The notes below the pieces were generated by a model. That model searched no databases. It saw only the letters and a program-made list of their open reading frames with translations, and was not told where the DNA came from. A stretch of DNA of 64,000 nucleotides from Brevipalpus yothersi (taxonomy: Eukaryota > Arthropoda > Arachnida > Trombidiformes > Tenuipalpidae), in the NCBI GenBank assembly GCA_003956705.1, contig QZCP01000221.1:1-64000 (forward strand), read 5' to 3'. Positions 36,463-50,356 of the stretch are shown piece by piece (position 1 is the first letter of the stretch; every line of letters starts with the position of its first letter). The translations under genes were made by a program, and so were the position numbers.

Positions 36463-36614
36463 GTCTATGTAAGAGGCAGGCAAAAGAAAAGTAGAGGTAA
36501 AAAGCAAGTATGCCATGAGTGGAGGAAGAAAGAGAGAAAATGAGTGGATTGACACTAGTGAGGTGACAGAACACTACGTTTGAAATCAACATGGAGTCGA
36601 GGAGAACGAAAAGA

Positions 36615-36650
<36 letters not shown>

Positions 36651-37647
36651 CGAAAAGTATCATTACAAGAAGATTAAGTAAAAACCATTGAGTCATAGCG
36701 AAATATATGAAAGCCAGATGAACGATGGAATATCATGCTCCATTCTGATGAATATACACCAGAAGAGTCTATCTGATTTGTTCTCCTTTCTGTGTTCTCT
36801 CTTTCTCTCTCTCTCTCTTTCATTCTTTCTCTCTGTGTGTGTGTGTATGTATGTATGGAAGTGTGTCTGTGTGTGACATACTCTGTGGCATATATCGATC
36901 TTGAGAGAAAAGTCAAAATGGGAGAGCCAGAAAACTAGAGGAAAGACGAAATAGATCGACTCTCCAAGCATGGTGATGATACGAATTTCCAAGTGAATTT
37001 TGTATGCACACACATACATTGGAAGAGAGAAAGAGAGAGAGATATACCAGAATTGAGTTTTGCTTTTGGCCACATGATATATGATCTATCTACGGCTATT
37101 TATCTATTTAGAATGCAAATGAGCTGTTCTAATTGTTTTGATTAAAGCTTGATAAGCATAAGTATTGAGTAAAGTTATATCAAATTTTTGGATCAAAAAT
37201 TGTGACCAAAAAGGCTAGTAACTATTGAGATCTATTGGATAATCCCAGAGGTGTATTCATGAGATAGATATGATTTTTCTGGTCCCTTGAGCTTTTCTCT
37301 CTCTTTTCTATTCTGCAACTCTACTTCTCATTTGACAGATCTAAATCGTATATTCAAAACTTTTCCACCAACTTCTTTTTCTCTCCTCTGCCTTTTGTCC
37401 ACTTTTCCAGTCTAGTCGATATTTTTGACTACAAAATATATTCAACATTTCCACTGACGAACATTTTGAATACCAAATTAGCGCACAAAAATTCGACAAA
37501 ATGGCATGCTCATGTTAAGTGAAGAGGAATCAAAATAGTGACATGAGAGGAATGTAATGTATATATCTCAAGATATGATCGGATAGTGAATAAAATTGAC
37601 ATAGAAAAGGACAAAGTTTGGAAATAGAAAGTTTGAAAATTTGATAG

Positions 37648-37678
<31 letters not shown>

Positions 37679-40600
37679 ATCCACATACATCAGTGAAAGG
37701 AATCATGAATCAAAGGAAAAGAATCAAGATGTTGGAATGTTGGAAGCATAATAATAATACATGTGTATGGAAGAATGCTTTTACAATAAACTCACTTTTC
37801 AACAGAGGCTCACGACGATATTTTTCCAATCGTTTTGATGCTATAGCTTCCAGACGTACTCTTGCCGCAGGATAATCCTTCAACACATCCCATAGATCTT
37901 GTTTGGAAAGGCAAAATAGATCAGAATATCCGACCGATTTGACTGATGCTGTACGACGATTACCGGCGGCACCCATATTAAGTATTGATATTTCACCAAA
38001 ATAGCTGCCAGCACGAAGTGTTGCCAACACATGGGCACCAGAATCACTAACCACTTGTAATTTACCTCTATTAACAATATACATTTCCTTACCAATTTCA
38101 CCTTTCCTACAAACATAATCACCAGGTGAAAATAGTACCGGCTTAAGACGAAGTACCAGGGCACACAGAAAGCCGGCCTCAGTATTTTGAAAAATTTCTA
38201 CCCGTTTCAATGTGTCCAGATGAACATGGATTGCAATTTCAGCTTTCAATTTAGCTGTGATGGAAGTAAGAAAAAAAAATTTTTCATTGAAAATTTAGAA
38301 TTCTTCAGGTTATATTTTTTTTGGCTGAATTCTGATTATCAATAACAGAAAATCCAAAAGGAATCCAAGAGAGAGGAGTGCAAAAAAAAATTAATCAATC
38401 CAACTAACCTGGTAGAGAACCAACAGATTTATCTTCATCTGCCGATTTTTGTGTCATCCACAAATAGTCAAACCATTTGATCACTTTCACCTTAAGATGT
38501 TCTGGTACACGACGCATTCGCATGTAAGTCTTAACAGAATCCAATTTTGCTTGAAATTCTTTTCTCGCAGCACCCACATGGGTCACTATGTTGGCCACAT
38601 GTCCCAATACGGTTGCCAATAGGAAAAGTCCCAGAAACAGTTCGACGATGAGAAAAATATACTCTGGTTTGGTCCGTGGTCTGGGTAGATCACCGATAAT
38701 GGTGAGAGCCAATATAGACCAATAGAATGAGTGTAAATAATCACATTCAACATCTGAACAGTAATTGTCATCCTTTGAACCGATAAACCAATCATTTGGT
38801 GATACACTTTTACGTCGTTCTTCCAGTAGATGATAAAAACATGCATTCCAATGGAATATTACCAAAATATAGTGGATCAATGAGATGGTTCGAAAAACAT
38901 TTGGATAATTGGTGTGACGCTCTGTTCGATCAAGAAATGACCAAAATTTGTATATTTTAACTAATCGAAAACTTCGTAGAATACTGTTGAAACCGATTGA
39001 TAAGTAGAGAAAATCTAACGGTAACAAACAAAGACAATCGATGTAGAAAAAAGTTGAATTCATATAATGTATTCTCAATTTGGTTGGATTGGTCTGTAGA
39101 ACACCTTCATCGAGATGGCAAATTCGAAAATTAATTAATATATCCAGTATATAGAATACATCGGCAATTATGTCCAAACTTAACCAGAAAATCATCGTTT
39201 CACTGGATATCTCATCGAATGCAAATCGATATATTATTACCCAAAAATTGTAGAGAAATGCCAATGATACAATCATTGACCAATAATAACACAATCGTCC
39301 TGATGGATCAAACACAAAAGACCAATGACGCATGGAATTTTTTGATCTTGGACCATATTTGTTCTCATATTTGCCCAAATCTTTGATTTCTTGCTTACGA
39401 TTTTCTCTCCTCTTACGACTCAAATAAACACTTTCCTCATCATGCTTGGATCCACTGATTGTTGTGATGATAGGCTTTGTTTCATCTTTTTCCTCTCCTC
39501 CATCATCTTCATCTCTCTGGTCTTTGGTCTCACTTTTGTCTCTGTGTGTGTATGTATACATATATGTGTGAGTGTGAAAAATATATACAGATATGATGAT
39601 AATAATGATATATGTATACTCATACATACATCAGAATAATAATAATAATAATAATAATAATAAGTAGAAATAAGAGGCGCAAAAAATTTTCTCTCTCCCT
39701 CTTTCCTTTTCTCATACATTTTTTTCCGGAAGATTCAAGAAAATTGGATAACAATTGAGATTGACTTTTTTGTATTCAAATGTGACAGATAAATGAAATA
39801 AAGTGGCACTTGATTGGAGTGATTCATGGATAATTGAATAAGACGTGAATTCGTTTTGAGTTTCCTTTTTTCGCTAAAGTTCGATATTTTTTCTTCCTCA
39901 TCTCATCAAAGACACACATTTCTCTCTCTTGCTCTTTTGTTCTAGACTATAACTTTTTTGTTCTTGTTCTTGTACATGTTCGTGATCAGAAAATCGATTA
40001 TCAAGGGAACTGTAAAGGCTCCAAATTTGCCTCAGGCTACTAGAAATCCACAAACTGAGAGTAAATACTTTTGTGGTGTATGATTAATTCTCTCTCTTTC
40101 TCGCTTTCTTTCTTTATTTCTTCCTTTCTCTTACACCATACTCGATTGGAATCCGAAAATACTTGAAACAAATAAAACCCTGGAAATAGTGGTTCAATGT
40201 GTGAAAACATGGCCACAAGAATTACTATAGAAAGAATAAAAAAGAGAAAAGAAAAAAGATTTTCCCTGAAATTGTTCTGATCGTGTATTGAATTGATGAT
40301 ATATATATATCTCACTTATATAACAAAGCAAAGTGTATCAAGAGATTGGAAATAAGTGGAAATGTCAATCGCCTATTTCGATATTGTGCAAATTAATTAC
40401 CAATCTTTATCATCATCAAACACAATTGGGACAATAACAACAGCAGCTTCTGGTGATGTGATAATACCAGTGGGCTTATAATGAACATATCATGATCAAA
40501 AAAAAGTAGACACACTTTCTCCCTGAAAACACGATGGATGTGTGTGTAATACGATTCTGGTTCTCATTACTTTTCTTCTTCAATCTTCAATCATTCATCA

Positions 40601-42166
40601 CTTGTGCCTCGGTAATAATCTTTCTTTCGTTCTACTAAGAAAATTCTGTAACTGTTCACCTTTCTCTCTCTCTCACTTTCTTTAGATACACATTCACAAA
40701 AGGAAAAGCATCATTCTTCACTCAGTTGATAGAGTAAAGTTTAATCAGCGGAAAACATGAGAAAGTGCTTCGAATTCTGATCTTCAAGTATAACCCCAGC
40801 TAGTAAGCCAAAATCAACTCTCACGATATCTCGTAATATCACGATCATTATTAAATCGAGAGCTCACTGGAATATTTACGGGTGCTTGGTATTATTATTC
40901 TTATCTTGATAACTATTTTCATGGTATTCACTTGAATTTGATCAGAATTCATGAGCAGAATAAATTGAAGAGAGAGAGAACGAAAACGCAAAAAAAGAAA
41001 AACAAATGTAATGTAAACCCTAGAAAAATTCAATCAATTAAGGAAAAGCCTATAAAGTCATGAGATGAGATGCAAAAATAAGATTGAGAGAGAGAGAGAG
41101 AGAGAAAAAGTAGGTCAAAATAATCTTACCCTTGATCATCGTGCAAACTAGCTGACTGATGATGAGAAAACACTCGAGCAACCTTATCACTACCACGACC
41201 AGTGGATGTTATTATACCTGGAATAACTCGAGGACCATTTCGTTCTTGATCACACTTTTTCCCTGAACCAGGACCACCGGCACTATCTTTCGAAGCACTA
41301 CCATAAGTTATCTGGCCAGCATCGATTTTCATTATATTCATTGGTGGAGCAGAAGATGGGTTACTACCGGATGAGACATGATAGCCACCACTTCCATGGT
41401 CTCCATGATGTCCAACGCCGATTATTTTAACTCCATTGAATGAATCTAATGCATTTGGACCCAAATCATCATCTTCCTCATCGTCATCATCAGCATTGTG
41501 TAATACACCACGTTTTCGTCCATCTTTTCGGACTACACCATGATTTTTGCGATACTTAACCCTGTGCAGAGAGAGAGAGAGAGAGAGAGCGCGAGAAAAA
41601 GAGATGAAATTTGAAACAGACCATGATGATAGCATACAGTTGAGTGTGGGAAGAGAGAAGATAATTGATTGATGAAAGGAACAAGTATTAATATCAACCA
41701 GAAATGTGGAGCAGACATAATCAATTGAATTTTCGGAAAAGAGAGAAATATTTTTCTGTTTCTTTTTTTGCTACTGTTTTTCTGGTAAATACTGAGGAAA
41801 AGAGAGAAGTTCTATTTTTGGTGTAAAGTTCAACTTATTTTCAACCATATAATTGCCATAGACTTTTAGTTTAGCTTTCCATCCTCATATTGACGCCATA
41901 CTCATGACGTGCATCGATTGATTTGCTTATAATTTAAGCTGAAAGATATCCAAAAATTTTTGAACAGGGGAACCAAAATTTTATCATTATTCATGGCATC
42001 TCATTTCATGCTCAATATGCGGACGATGTTCATCATCATCTTGGAAAAATTTTTCCATCATCAACACCACAGCATGCTGATATAAACACAAATTGAATCG
42101 TACTCACCTATTTCCTGATGAAGTTGATGAGCGAAATGTTGATGGGATAGCTAATTTTCGAAACAT
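34668..42166 (-). CDS. CngL: Cyclic nucleotide-gated cation channel, CngL type
   Basis: Membrane cation channel opened by cAMP/cGMP, as in sensory neurons. Six exons (minus): 42166-42108, 41561-41130, 39541-38409, 38254-37796, 36023-35562, 35230-34668; lengths sum to 3108 nt in unbroken phase, 1035 residues. Short N-terminus (MFRKLAIPSTFRSSTSSGNR joined to VKYRKNHGVVRKDGRKRG), acidic segment, S1-S6 (about 248-500; S4 LRSFRLVKIYKFWSFL), pore FYWSILALTIIGDLPRPR (about 437-453), C-linker (KTYMRMRRVPEHL), then the cyclic-nucleotide site with FGEISIL (627-633) and the ligand Arg-Thr at 642-643 (NRRTASV). RSKSTPGL and a C-terminal coiled coil (IKRLRERLVHLEKENTSM) match the leucine-zipper end of such subunits. 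The acceptors at 39542 (CA-repeat) and 36024 (poly-A just before AG) are weak, but each is phase-correct. The true start may lie further upstream. Confidence 0.9.
36419..36455. repeat. (GA)n microsatellite
   Basis: GA run in CNG intron 4; a second, 36628-36650, follows. Confidence 0.94.
37650..37677. repeat. (CA)14 microsatellite
   Basis: CA run in CNG intron 4, about 120 bp past the exon 4 donor. Confidence 0.95.
39635..39662. repeat. (AAT)n microsatellite
   Basis: Trinucleotide run in CNG intron 2, about 95 bp before the exon 3 acceptor in transcription order. Confidence 0.93.
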
Positions 42167-43499
42167 TGGAATATTTTTGACCTCAATTGCTGATACTGTT
42201 GAACTAACAATTAAATTTTTTTCCGAGTCGCCGATAACAAATTGAATGTTTTCGTGATGATGTGAAAATTTTCAAGATCACTTAAGATTCTCCTTCTTGA
42301 GTAGGAGAACGAACAAAAAACCTCGAAGATTATTTTTCTCTTCTCAGTTACAAATAGTCAATGATATTTATGGCTTTGCTGTGTGTAAGGTCGCTGACCG
42401 ATGTTGGTTCGCATGGAATATCCATCATCATGATGAAATCAGTAGAAGATAGATGGGAAAATAGCGAGAGTACCGAACCACATATATTTATATTTATATA
42501 TATATATATGTATTGTAGAGAGCGAGAGAAGTTAATCGTATTCACAACCAAATTATGCGTGAGTAATCATCTCATTTACATTATCTTGATCAAGATTGTA
42601 TTGATCAAGATGTACCCAATTCGAGTGTCAACTGATTTTTGATTACCAATTTTTGCACATCACTGATAAGATAAACCTTTTGGGACCATTCGTAATTGAA
42701 ATTTCGAATGGTATGGTGAGGCTACTTGGCACATGAGATGCATTTGAAATATACACTGAATTGAGTGAATGTCACAATGATTGGAATCCCTTTTTCGCCG
42801 AACATCAGCTGATGAAGTAGAGGCCTTGGGTTGATCGTGAACAGAAAAAAAATATAAATCTAATCAAGAGAGATCTATTGAGAGAAAGGTTTTCTTTTGG
42901 GTGTATGTGTGTGTGTCAAAAAATTGAGAATATTCCAGCTGAAAATGTTGTTGTGGGTAGAAGATGAGAATTCTCTGATCAGAATACAATCAGAAGTATA
43001 CATATATGTGTGTATTCAATCTTGAGCATAGATAAGCACAGAATATCATAAAAACAGATCACCAAAATTCTGTTCCAATAATATATGTGTAAACAATTTG
43101 AGATCCAAAATCTGTGTATACATGTGTGTGAAGTAAGAATTCCAGGAAGATGCAATGTTGCGATAGTGTTTCACCCAAATTTCGTCTTCACTTTTTGGCG
43201 AAAAATTTGGAGTGAGAAATCAGCTGAGATAAAAAATAACATGAATCATTTGGATCCATCAACATCATCACCATCAGCTCACATTTTTATTTAATAATGT
43301 TCCACAATCATTGATTACTATCTTTCCCAAAACCAAATATACATATACATGTAATTATTTTCATCTGAACATTGTGACAATGAAAACGATAAAGGATGCT
43401 GTGGAAATGACGGGTATAGTAATCACGCAGTGGAACAGTACATCACCACCAACATCCCAGTGAAAACCTCAAGAGAGATTGAACGATGGAGAAAAGAAG

Positions 43500-43538
<39 letters not shown>

Positions 43539-43878
43539 ACGAAGAATAATAGTACAAGAATTTGACTCCAGTCTCGTTTACAGATAATGGCCAACAAGAT
43601 GAAATGCTATGGATACTGAGGATCACAGTGTAGGAGAAGAGAGGAAAGAGGAAAGAGGAACGATGCTAGTACTACTTTTTTTCCGGACACAAGGGATGAG
43701 GGAACTGATGTGGATGGTGAGGAAAAATTATTGGCCAAGCATCCACCATCAACCGCACATACACACACATACAATGGGATAGAGAGAAAATCGGATCTAA
43801 ATCCAGTTGCAAATTATGTGACCACTTAAAGAACAGATTGTTTTGTCGCTCATAGGTTTGCGCAAAACCCATAGGCTG

Positions 43879-43944
<66 letters not shown>

Positions 43945-46585
43945 TGATCCACTTTTTTTTCTCTCTCTCCATCTTCTCTCTTTTCGTTGTCAACAAAACA
44001 CCAATAACCAGGCTCCATCATGCAGGTTGACTAGGAATCTTAGTTCATCCAATTTTAACTCCTTTTACACTCATTCACACAAACCTTGAAATCAATGTTA
44101 TTCGTCTCTCTTTCTCTCTTGCTCACATTCCTCAGGACATCTTTTCTTTCGGATTCCGGAGCTCAAGTCAAATCACATGTCTGGTTGTATAAGCAAATAA
44201 GAATAGCTCAGATTGATTTAGAATTTTATGGTGGACCGGTATTCATGAGCATGATTTGTGGATCAAATTAATCATGGAATCAGTTAGTAAAATTTCAGCC
44301 ATGGACTACTGGGGAGAGAGAAAGGCATGCAGATATTTGAGAATTTCTTGAGTCATGGATCCACCTTTTTCTTGTTTTTACAAGATCGCTCCTGAAAATT
44401 TGCATTTTGAATGATTCTTGGGCAAATAAGGTAAAAATTGATCGAAAAATTGTCTTCCAACATGATAAAATAGGGAATCCATCATTTTTGTAATACTTTT
44501 TGAAGAAAATCAACAAAATGGTAACCTTGAAAGTGCTTAAAAAGTTTTTATTTTCTATCCAATTTTTCCCACCAAATACTCCATTCCTTTATAGAATCCT
44601 ACTACAAAATTGAGATACAGTGAGCTGGAATCGTTTTTCTTTCCACCAAAGATCATCAATTTTCATTAATAAATTCTGAAAATTGGAGAGAATCGCTAGA
44701 GAATACAAATTGTCGTGAGTGATCTATTGGACATTTGACAACTCATGTGAGATTTTGACATGACTCTGACTTTTTCTACTTGACTGCTATCCTTTCACTC
44801 CCATAGACGAGCATTTATCATCGGAAAACCAACAAAAAGTGAGCACAATTATCACCGGAAACACTCGGCTGAAACCAGAGGGAATGCTCATCGAGGCGAC
44901 CAATACTAAAGCATAGATGTGTGAAAAAAATGGTCAAAAAAATTTTTCACTATCAAAATGATACAGCCATCTACTGGTATATGAGGAACATTTCTTATTT
45001 CGAATGTTTCATGAGACCATGTTCATGGAATACCATGAGCTCGATATATTTTAGGATAAGCTTGATGGAACGAATTACCTAGAACAAGGATCCTGCATGG
45101 AAAAAACAGAGAAAGGGATTGAGAGGCTCAAAATGTTCATGAATTACATTCCAGAAATGCTGTGTGGACAGAAAACATCTTGAATACCATTAAGAACATT
45201 TTTTATCCAATTGCCCGTTTTGTATGGTAATACACTTGCTCTCCACAGAATTCATATTACTTCTTTGCTTAAAGTCTTCAAACGTCTTGGTGAATATTTT
45301 ACCTGGTCAATGTAGGATAAAGGTCATGAGCAATTGAATATTCTCAAGATGTTCGAACGATGAGATCACAAGTAGAAGCAAAGAATCAACTCTCTAGATG
45401 GATATTGTTGAGATTCTCTTGAGTCAATAGATTTGAATTCCAAAATAGTTGGAGAGTAATCAGCATTCAATTTCAAGAGATTCCCTCTTCTCAAGCAATC
45501 TCCTCATTCAAAGGAAATCTTATTACAATATACGATGCTTAGGAAGTTGAGATCATGGAGTACTCGATCATAGGTAAGATGGATCGAATTTTCGAATTTT
45601 ATTGATCATCCAATTGATGAGTATAGTACAGGAAGCTCGAAAACCCAATCAATTAATTAATTACCTGATCAAATTATTATCAGGTGTAGGGTGAATTTTT
45701 CAGTGTATTGGTGAAATTGTATTATCGCTCAGCATGGTGAAAGCTGAAGGTGTAAACTTTTTTCACTAATTCATTGCATGTGATTGTTATCATAAGGAAA
45801 TATCTCAAACTTACTGATTGAATTTTATCAGGATAAAATTTGCAAATATAATTTTATCATGATTCACACTGATATTGCTACTACAAAAATGCAAAAAAGA
45901 ATTCTGCCACAACGATTTTTGACAATATAGATCAAAAATTTTTGTTTCTCCTTCTCTTATTGTTACACACTTCTTTCAACCTCGATTTTTGATTGATTAT
46001 TGGTGATATGTTTCCGAGGATCAAATCAGGTATAACATCTAATTAAGCTACAAGATTGATTATCCGAATAATTTCACAACTTCTCACAGTATATTAGCAG
46101 CAAAAACAGTGTGTGGTAATGATGATGATGATGATGATTGACTAGATGAAAGCGTGTCTGATATTCTTCATTGACATAGTATAAAATTTTTGGAATGTAT
46201 ACTTGAGTTCAATTGAGTTCGATTAAGTTGAAAACACATGATAGAAGAGTTCACTTTGGGATATTCCTTTCATGGAGAAGATCATGATTTTACTTGAAAT
46301 TTTGAAGAAAAATCGATTTGCTTCACATCGATCTTCATGATTGAAGGTAAGTTGAATACCACTTGAATAATCGATAAAAGTTCAAAAATCGATTAGAAAA
46401 CCTCGGAATTGATTATCATCATCTCTAATTGTTATTCCACATCTTCAAAATCTTTGATAGATATGGAAAATCTTATTCCAATGATTCTCAGCCCGATTTC
46501 CTCCAAATTCATGGTATGGTGAGATGGTCTCTTCTATTCGATATGATATTCGTTGGATTCCAAATGATAAGCACAATCTCCACTT
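42167..46585. other. Large gap without recognised gene
   Basis: About 4.4 kb between two minus-strand genes. Holds GA runs at 43504-43534 and 43880-43940 and many short frames of no recognised type. One, 44086-44271 (+), starts like a signal peptide (MLFVSLSLLLTFLRTSFLS) but is otherwise featureless. It probably contains the CNG promoter and upstream untranslated exons. Confidence 0.5.
43880..43940. repeat. (GA)n microsatellite
   Basis: Perfect GA run of about 61 bp, one of the longest here. Confidence 0.96.
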
Positions 46586-49319
46586 TCACACATACCACTC
46601 TCGGGAATCTTTCTTTTTGGACGATTTTGAGCTCTTACCATTTGTACCGGTAATCAAAGCACTATTCAATTGGGTTTGATGTGATGCTGATGATAAAAGT
46701 GGCGGTGTTCCGGAAACCGGTAGAAAACCCAGTGTTTTGGGTCCCTGTCTTCCGGTGGCCTGCTTATATCGTTGACGAGATCGATTTCGTACTCGAAGAA
46801 AGAGGAACAATGGAATAGTGATCACAGTTGATATCAAAACTATACCCACAAAACCAATTACCGTGGCCATCGAATCGGTGTCTGAATTGTTTGCCGGTGT
46901 AGGTATGAGTAAATTTTTGGGCTTCTCAACTGGCTCCTCAGGCTCTACTCGAGGTGGTCGAGGTAAATTGATCGGATGAGTGTGGGTTGGCCGAGTGACC
47001 GGTGGCTTGGGTGATGTTGACCATGGTTGTGTGGGTCGTGGTCGAGGTCTCTCTTGCCATGGAGGTGGTGTGCGAAGATCTTCGTAAATGGTTGGATCTG
47101 ATGGTAAGAACGGCTGATCAATACTCGATTGGGTGGTCATTGGCCACACTGGTGAGGGAATGGAAAATGATGGTGGCTTATGGTGTGCTGGTGGTTGAGT
47201 TGAGTGTTGATGATGTGAGGATGATTTTGTTACCTGATTAAGATCAGTGGATAACTGATTTGTTGAGATTTGTGTAGAGAAGGCATTGGATGGCAGTTGA
47301 GTTGAGGTGGGCTCCTCCGAGCCTGAACCTTCAACACAATTTTCCTCATCTGTTGTACATTCTTCATCATCATCCTCATCATCACTGCCACCCTCATCTT
47401 CATCATCACCTACTCCTCCACCATCATCAGTTTCCCCATCATCATCTTCATCCGGCTCGTCAGTGGTGTTGGTATTGGTGGTATTTGGAGTCATGGTTAC
47501 TGGTGAACTAGTTTTGGGTGGTGTGTAAACAGGAGTAATCAGATCATCATCGGAAGGATCTGGTTCAGCAAAACCTGAACATTTGTCTTCATCATCAAAG
47601 CAACCGGAACCAGAATAGATGAGATCATCACTTTCGAACATGGGTCCATTATTGGGCTGAAAAAAAGGGAGAGAAAATTAAGATTAATGGTGTTGAATCA
47701 GAAAGGTGTGGAGACTCTTGCGTAGGGTTTTTTGTGTGAAGTTTTCCATTTTGTTGGCTATTTTTATGGACAATATTCCAGTATTTATTAAGGAGCTTGT
47801 GAATCTTGTAAATCTTTTTCACTACTTTCTTGAAGACACTACTTTAAATTCTGGTTTAGCTGGATGATCACAAGATTTATGGGAATTTTCCGTTTTTCTT
47901 GCTCCTTTTCTTAACCCTCAATCAGAATGAGAAACTATCAGAAAACTATTCTCAATCACCATCTTTTGATGCAAACAATTGAACGATCAATTTTTTTGTG
48001 GAAACAATTCTTCACTATGTTTATGTTTTGTTTTGGAGGTTTGATTATCTAAAAATGATTCATTAATTAAGTAGTTAGTATAATAAAAGTAAATTTTTGA
48101 AAAAATTTGTGCCTCAGTACACAAGTTTTGAGCATTTTTTGTAACCCTCATTTAATGGCAAAGTAATTTGACTGATTAGGACAGATTTAGGATAAGTAAG
48201 GGTTGGATCTGATGATTATTCTTCGATAGATGTCAGAACTTTTCTCCTCTGAATTTTTTTATCTGGGTTTGGGAATTTTATGATGCAAAAAGATATGGGT
48301 ATGGGGATCAGTTAAGCGGTAAAAGAATTCTCCAGAGCTAATATTTGCATAATTAATGAGATATGATTCAGAACTGTCCGTTCGGTTGTTGGTTTTCTTC
48401 TGCAGCGATTCAGGTATCATTTCATCAAATTATATTGGATGATTAATAAACTAGTTCTCAACTAGCTTTAAGGTAAGGTTTCGCTGGTTATGAGTACAGT
48501 AATATGTTTTGACCAACAAGTTGGATATTAGAACTACTGTTCAATCCATGATTTCGAAAAAGAATTACTCTTGGTCTAAACTCAAGTTTAGAATGGCTAA
48601 AATGAACTAATAAAATGATTTCGATTGAGAAAATTTCTTGAAATACAAAACAGTCCTCGGCTATTAAGCAACATTCAATGATCATGATTGCTGTAATATC
48701 GATACTTCTCGATTGCTAACTGTTGAGCTAGCTCCATGAAATATTAGGAATCGAAAGCAGAAGAATAGTTCCTTTCAGACTGATAGAATTCAAAATCTCG
48801 AGTGGTTTAGATACTCTTCTCTATCAGTAGCTCAGAATTATGAAACGAGAATAGTCTTGATTTTTAACATGCTTTCTTCCTTACCTCATCCATTTGAACA
48901 TCTCCATCTTCCTCATTCCAAGCCATTCTGATTGAAGATTGATGTGTTGATGGGTAGGAATGTGGCTGAGGCTGATGATGGTATGATTGGAGTTGTCGAA
49001 GTGAAACAAATAATTCGATTGGTTCATCTTCAGGCTCTTCCAGATGATTGATACCCACTCTGGATGTACGTGAACCTGGAGAATTTGATGATGATTGGAT
49101 ATTTGAACTAGAACTGGCGAGAACGCTAGGAAATGTGGCCACCGCGATAATCATAAGAATGAACAGAAGAATTTTGATGAGAGAAAAAATCACTAAAAAG
49201 ATTAAATGATTGCGAAGGATTAAGGCCCACAGTGAATTGACTCCAAAATATTTGATTCTGGTATCTATTGATATATTTATCTGTTCTATTCGCCGTCGAC
49301 ATCGATGATATATTTTCAT
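46586..49319 (-). CDS. Neurexin-like single-pass membrane protein lacking LNS domains
   Basis: Two exons (minus) 49319-48885 and 47656-46586, phase 0 (ATGGATGAG|GTAAGG ... TTTTTTCAG|CCCAAT), 501 residues. Exon 1 has a strongly hydrophobic signal or anchor (FLVIFSLIKILLFILMIIAV) then a short Ser/Gln-rich segment. Exon 2 starts PNNGPMFESDDLIYSGSGCF, has four Cys (164, 171, 245, 252), very acidic and Thr/Pro-rich stretches, two Ser-Gly sites suited to heparan sulfate (YSGSG, VEGSGSEE), a membrane segment (about 408-432), a basic juxtamembrane RVRNRSRQRYK and a tail ending KKKDSREWYV, a PDZ ligand. The DD-C-DDED-C stalk pattern and the terminal YV resemble neurexins; syndecans end in FYA instead. 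No LNS/EGF exon is seen between or just upstream, so this is either a gamma-neurexin-like promoter/isoform or the 3' end of a larger neurexin gene. Confidence 0.65.
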
Positions 49320-50095
49320 CTTTTATCGTCACTCCCATCTCGTACTGGATCCTCTACGTGATGGTTAAAGATGAGGACACAATTTGATTGATTCCAAGTG
49401 GCCAGAACATCATCACCCGAAGACAATTATTATTATTATTATTATTATTGTAAGCACCAGTTGAAGCACCGATAACCCAAAGAGCAGTAAGATATCACAT
49501 AGAATGTATCCCCTAGAATATTAGACTGACAGAAAGAGGGAGAAAAATGCTCGTAAGAGACTGAGAATGCGTATTGAAGAATCTTTGATCGAGAATAATA
49601 TTCGAGAATAGGACTGATATTCAGCTCTTGTAGCTTCCACTTGCTTCACTCTTGCTCCAACTAGATATTCTTTTGCTTGTTTTTTATGTCATTATTATTC
49701 ATTTTTCAAGAGAGCCTCTGTGTTTTCTCCTCTTTAACGGTACCACTACTGAATCTTAAGGAACTATGATTTTCTCAAAAATACTCTGTTTATTCTCTTT
49801 CTTTCTCTCCATCTTATCAAAATTCTTCTGAATATTGTCTGTCTAGACAATGGTAACATTGAGGTAACCAAAAAAGAGCGGAACAGCAAGAAAAAAGGAA
49901 AGATCAAGAATCATTCATATCGTGAGGATGAATATGTAAAATGATGTGATGGAGAAAGAAAATGAGTTTTTTTCTCATATACCGACGAATTTTGAGAGGC
50001 AACAGGGAATCCAAATAAAGAGCAAATATATGAATCTTCTACTAGAAAAGCATCAGGGAAAAGATGATGAAAGGATAGGAATGATCGTGTGTTTT

Positions 50096-50100
<5 letters not shown>

Positions 50101-50141
<41 letters not shown>
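50101..50141. repeat. (CT)n microsatellite
   Basis: Perfect CT run of about 41 bp. Confidence 0.95.
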
Positions 50142-50143
<2 letters not shown>

Positions 50144-50294
50144 TCTTCTCAGCAAACAGTTTATTATTTTACTCACTTCTTTGCCCAGCTAATGTATTTG
50201 AAACGATTGGCTATTCCCTGGGAGAAAATCATCTCCTATCGGTCTAATCATCGAAAGTGGTGGAACAATGTAAGATGAATGATGGCTTCTTTCT

Positions 50295-50298
<4 letters not shown>

Positions 50299-50352
<54 letters not shown>
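50299..50352. repeat. (CT)n microsatellite
   Basis: Perfect CT run of about 54 bp, same orientation as the run at 50101. Confidence 0.95.

Positions 50353-50356
<4 letters not shown>

Noticed and set aside
44086..44271. Small secreted-protein candidate (signal-like start)
   Set aside because: Only 61 codons; the hydrophobic start comes from CT-rich DNA and no cysteine pattern or homologue is recognised.
46586..49319. Syndecan as identity of the short membrane protein
   Set aside because: Acidic ectodomain with Ser-Gly sites would fit, but the tail ends in EWYV rather than EFYA/EFFA and lacks the conserved syndecan C1 block (RMRKKDEGSY).
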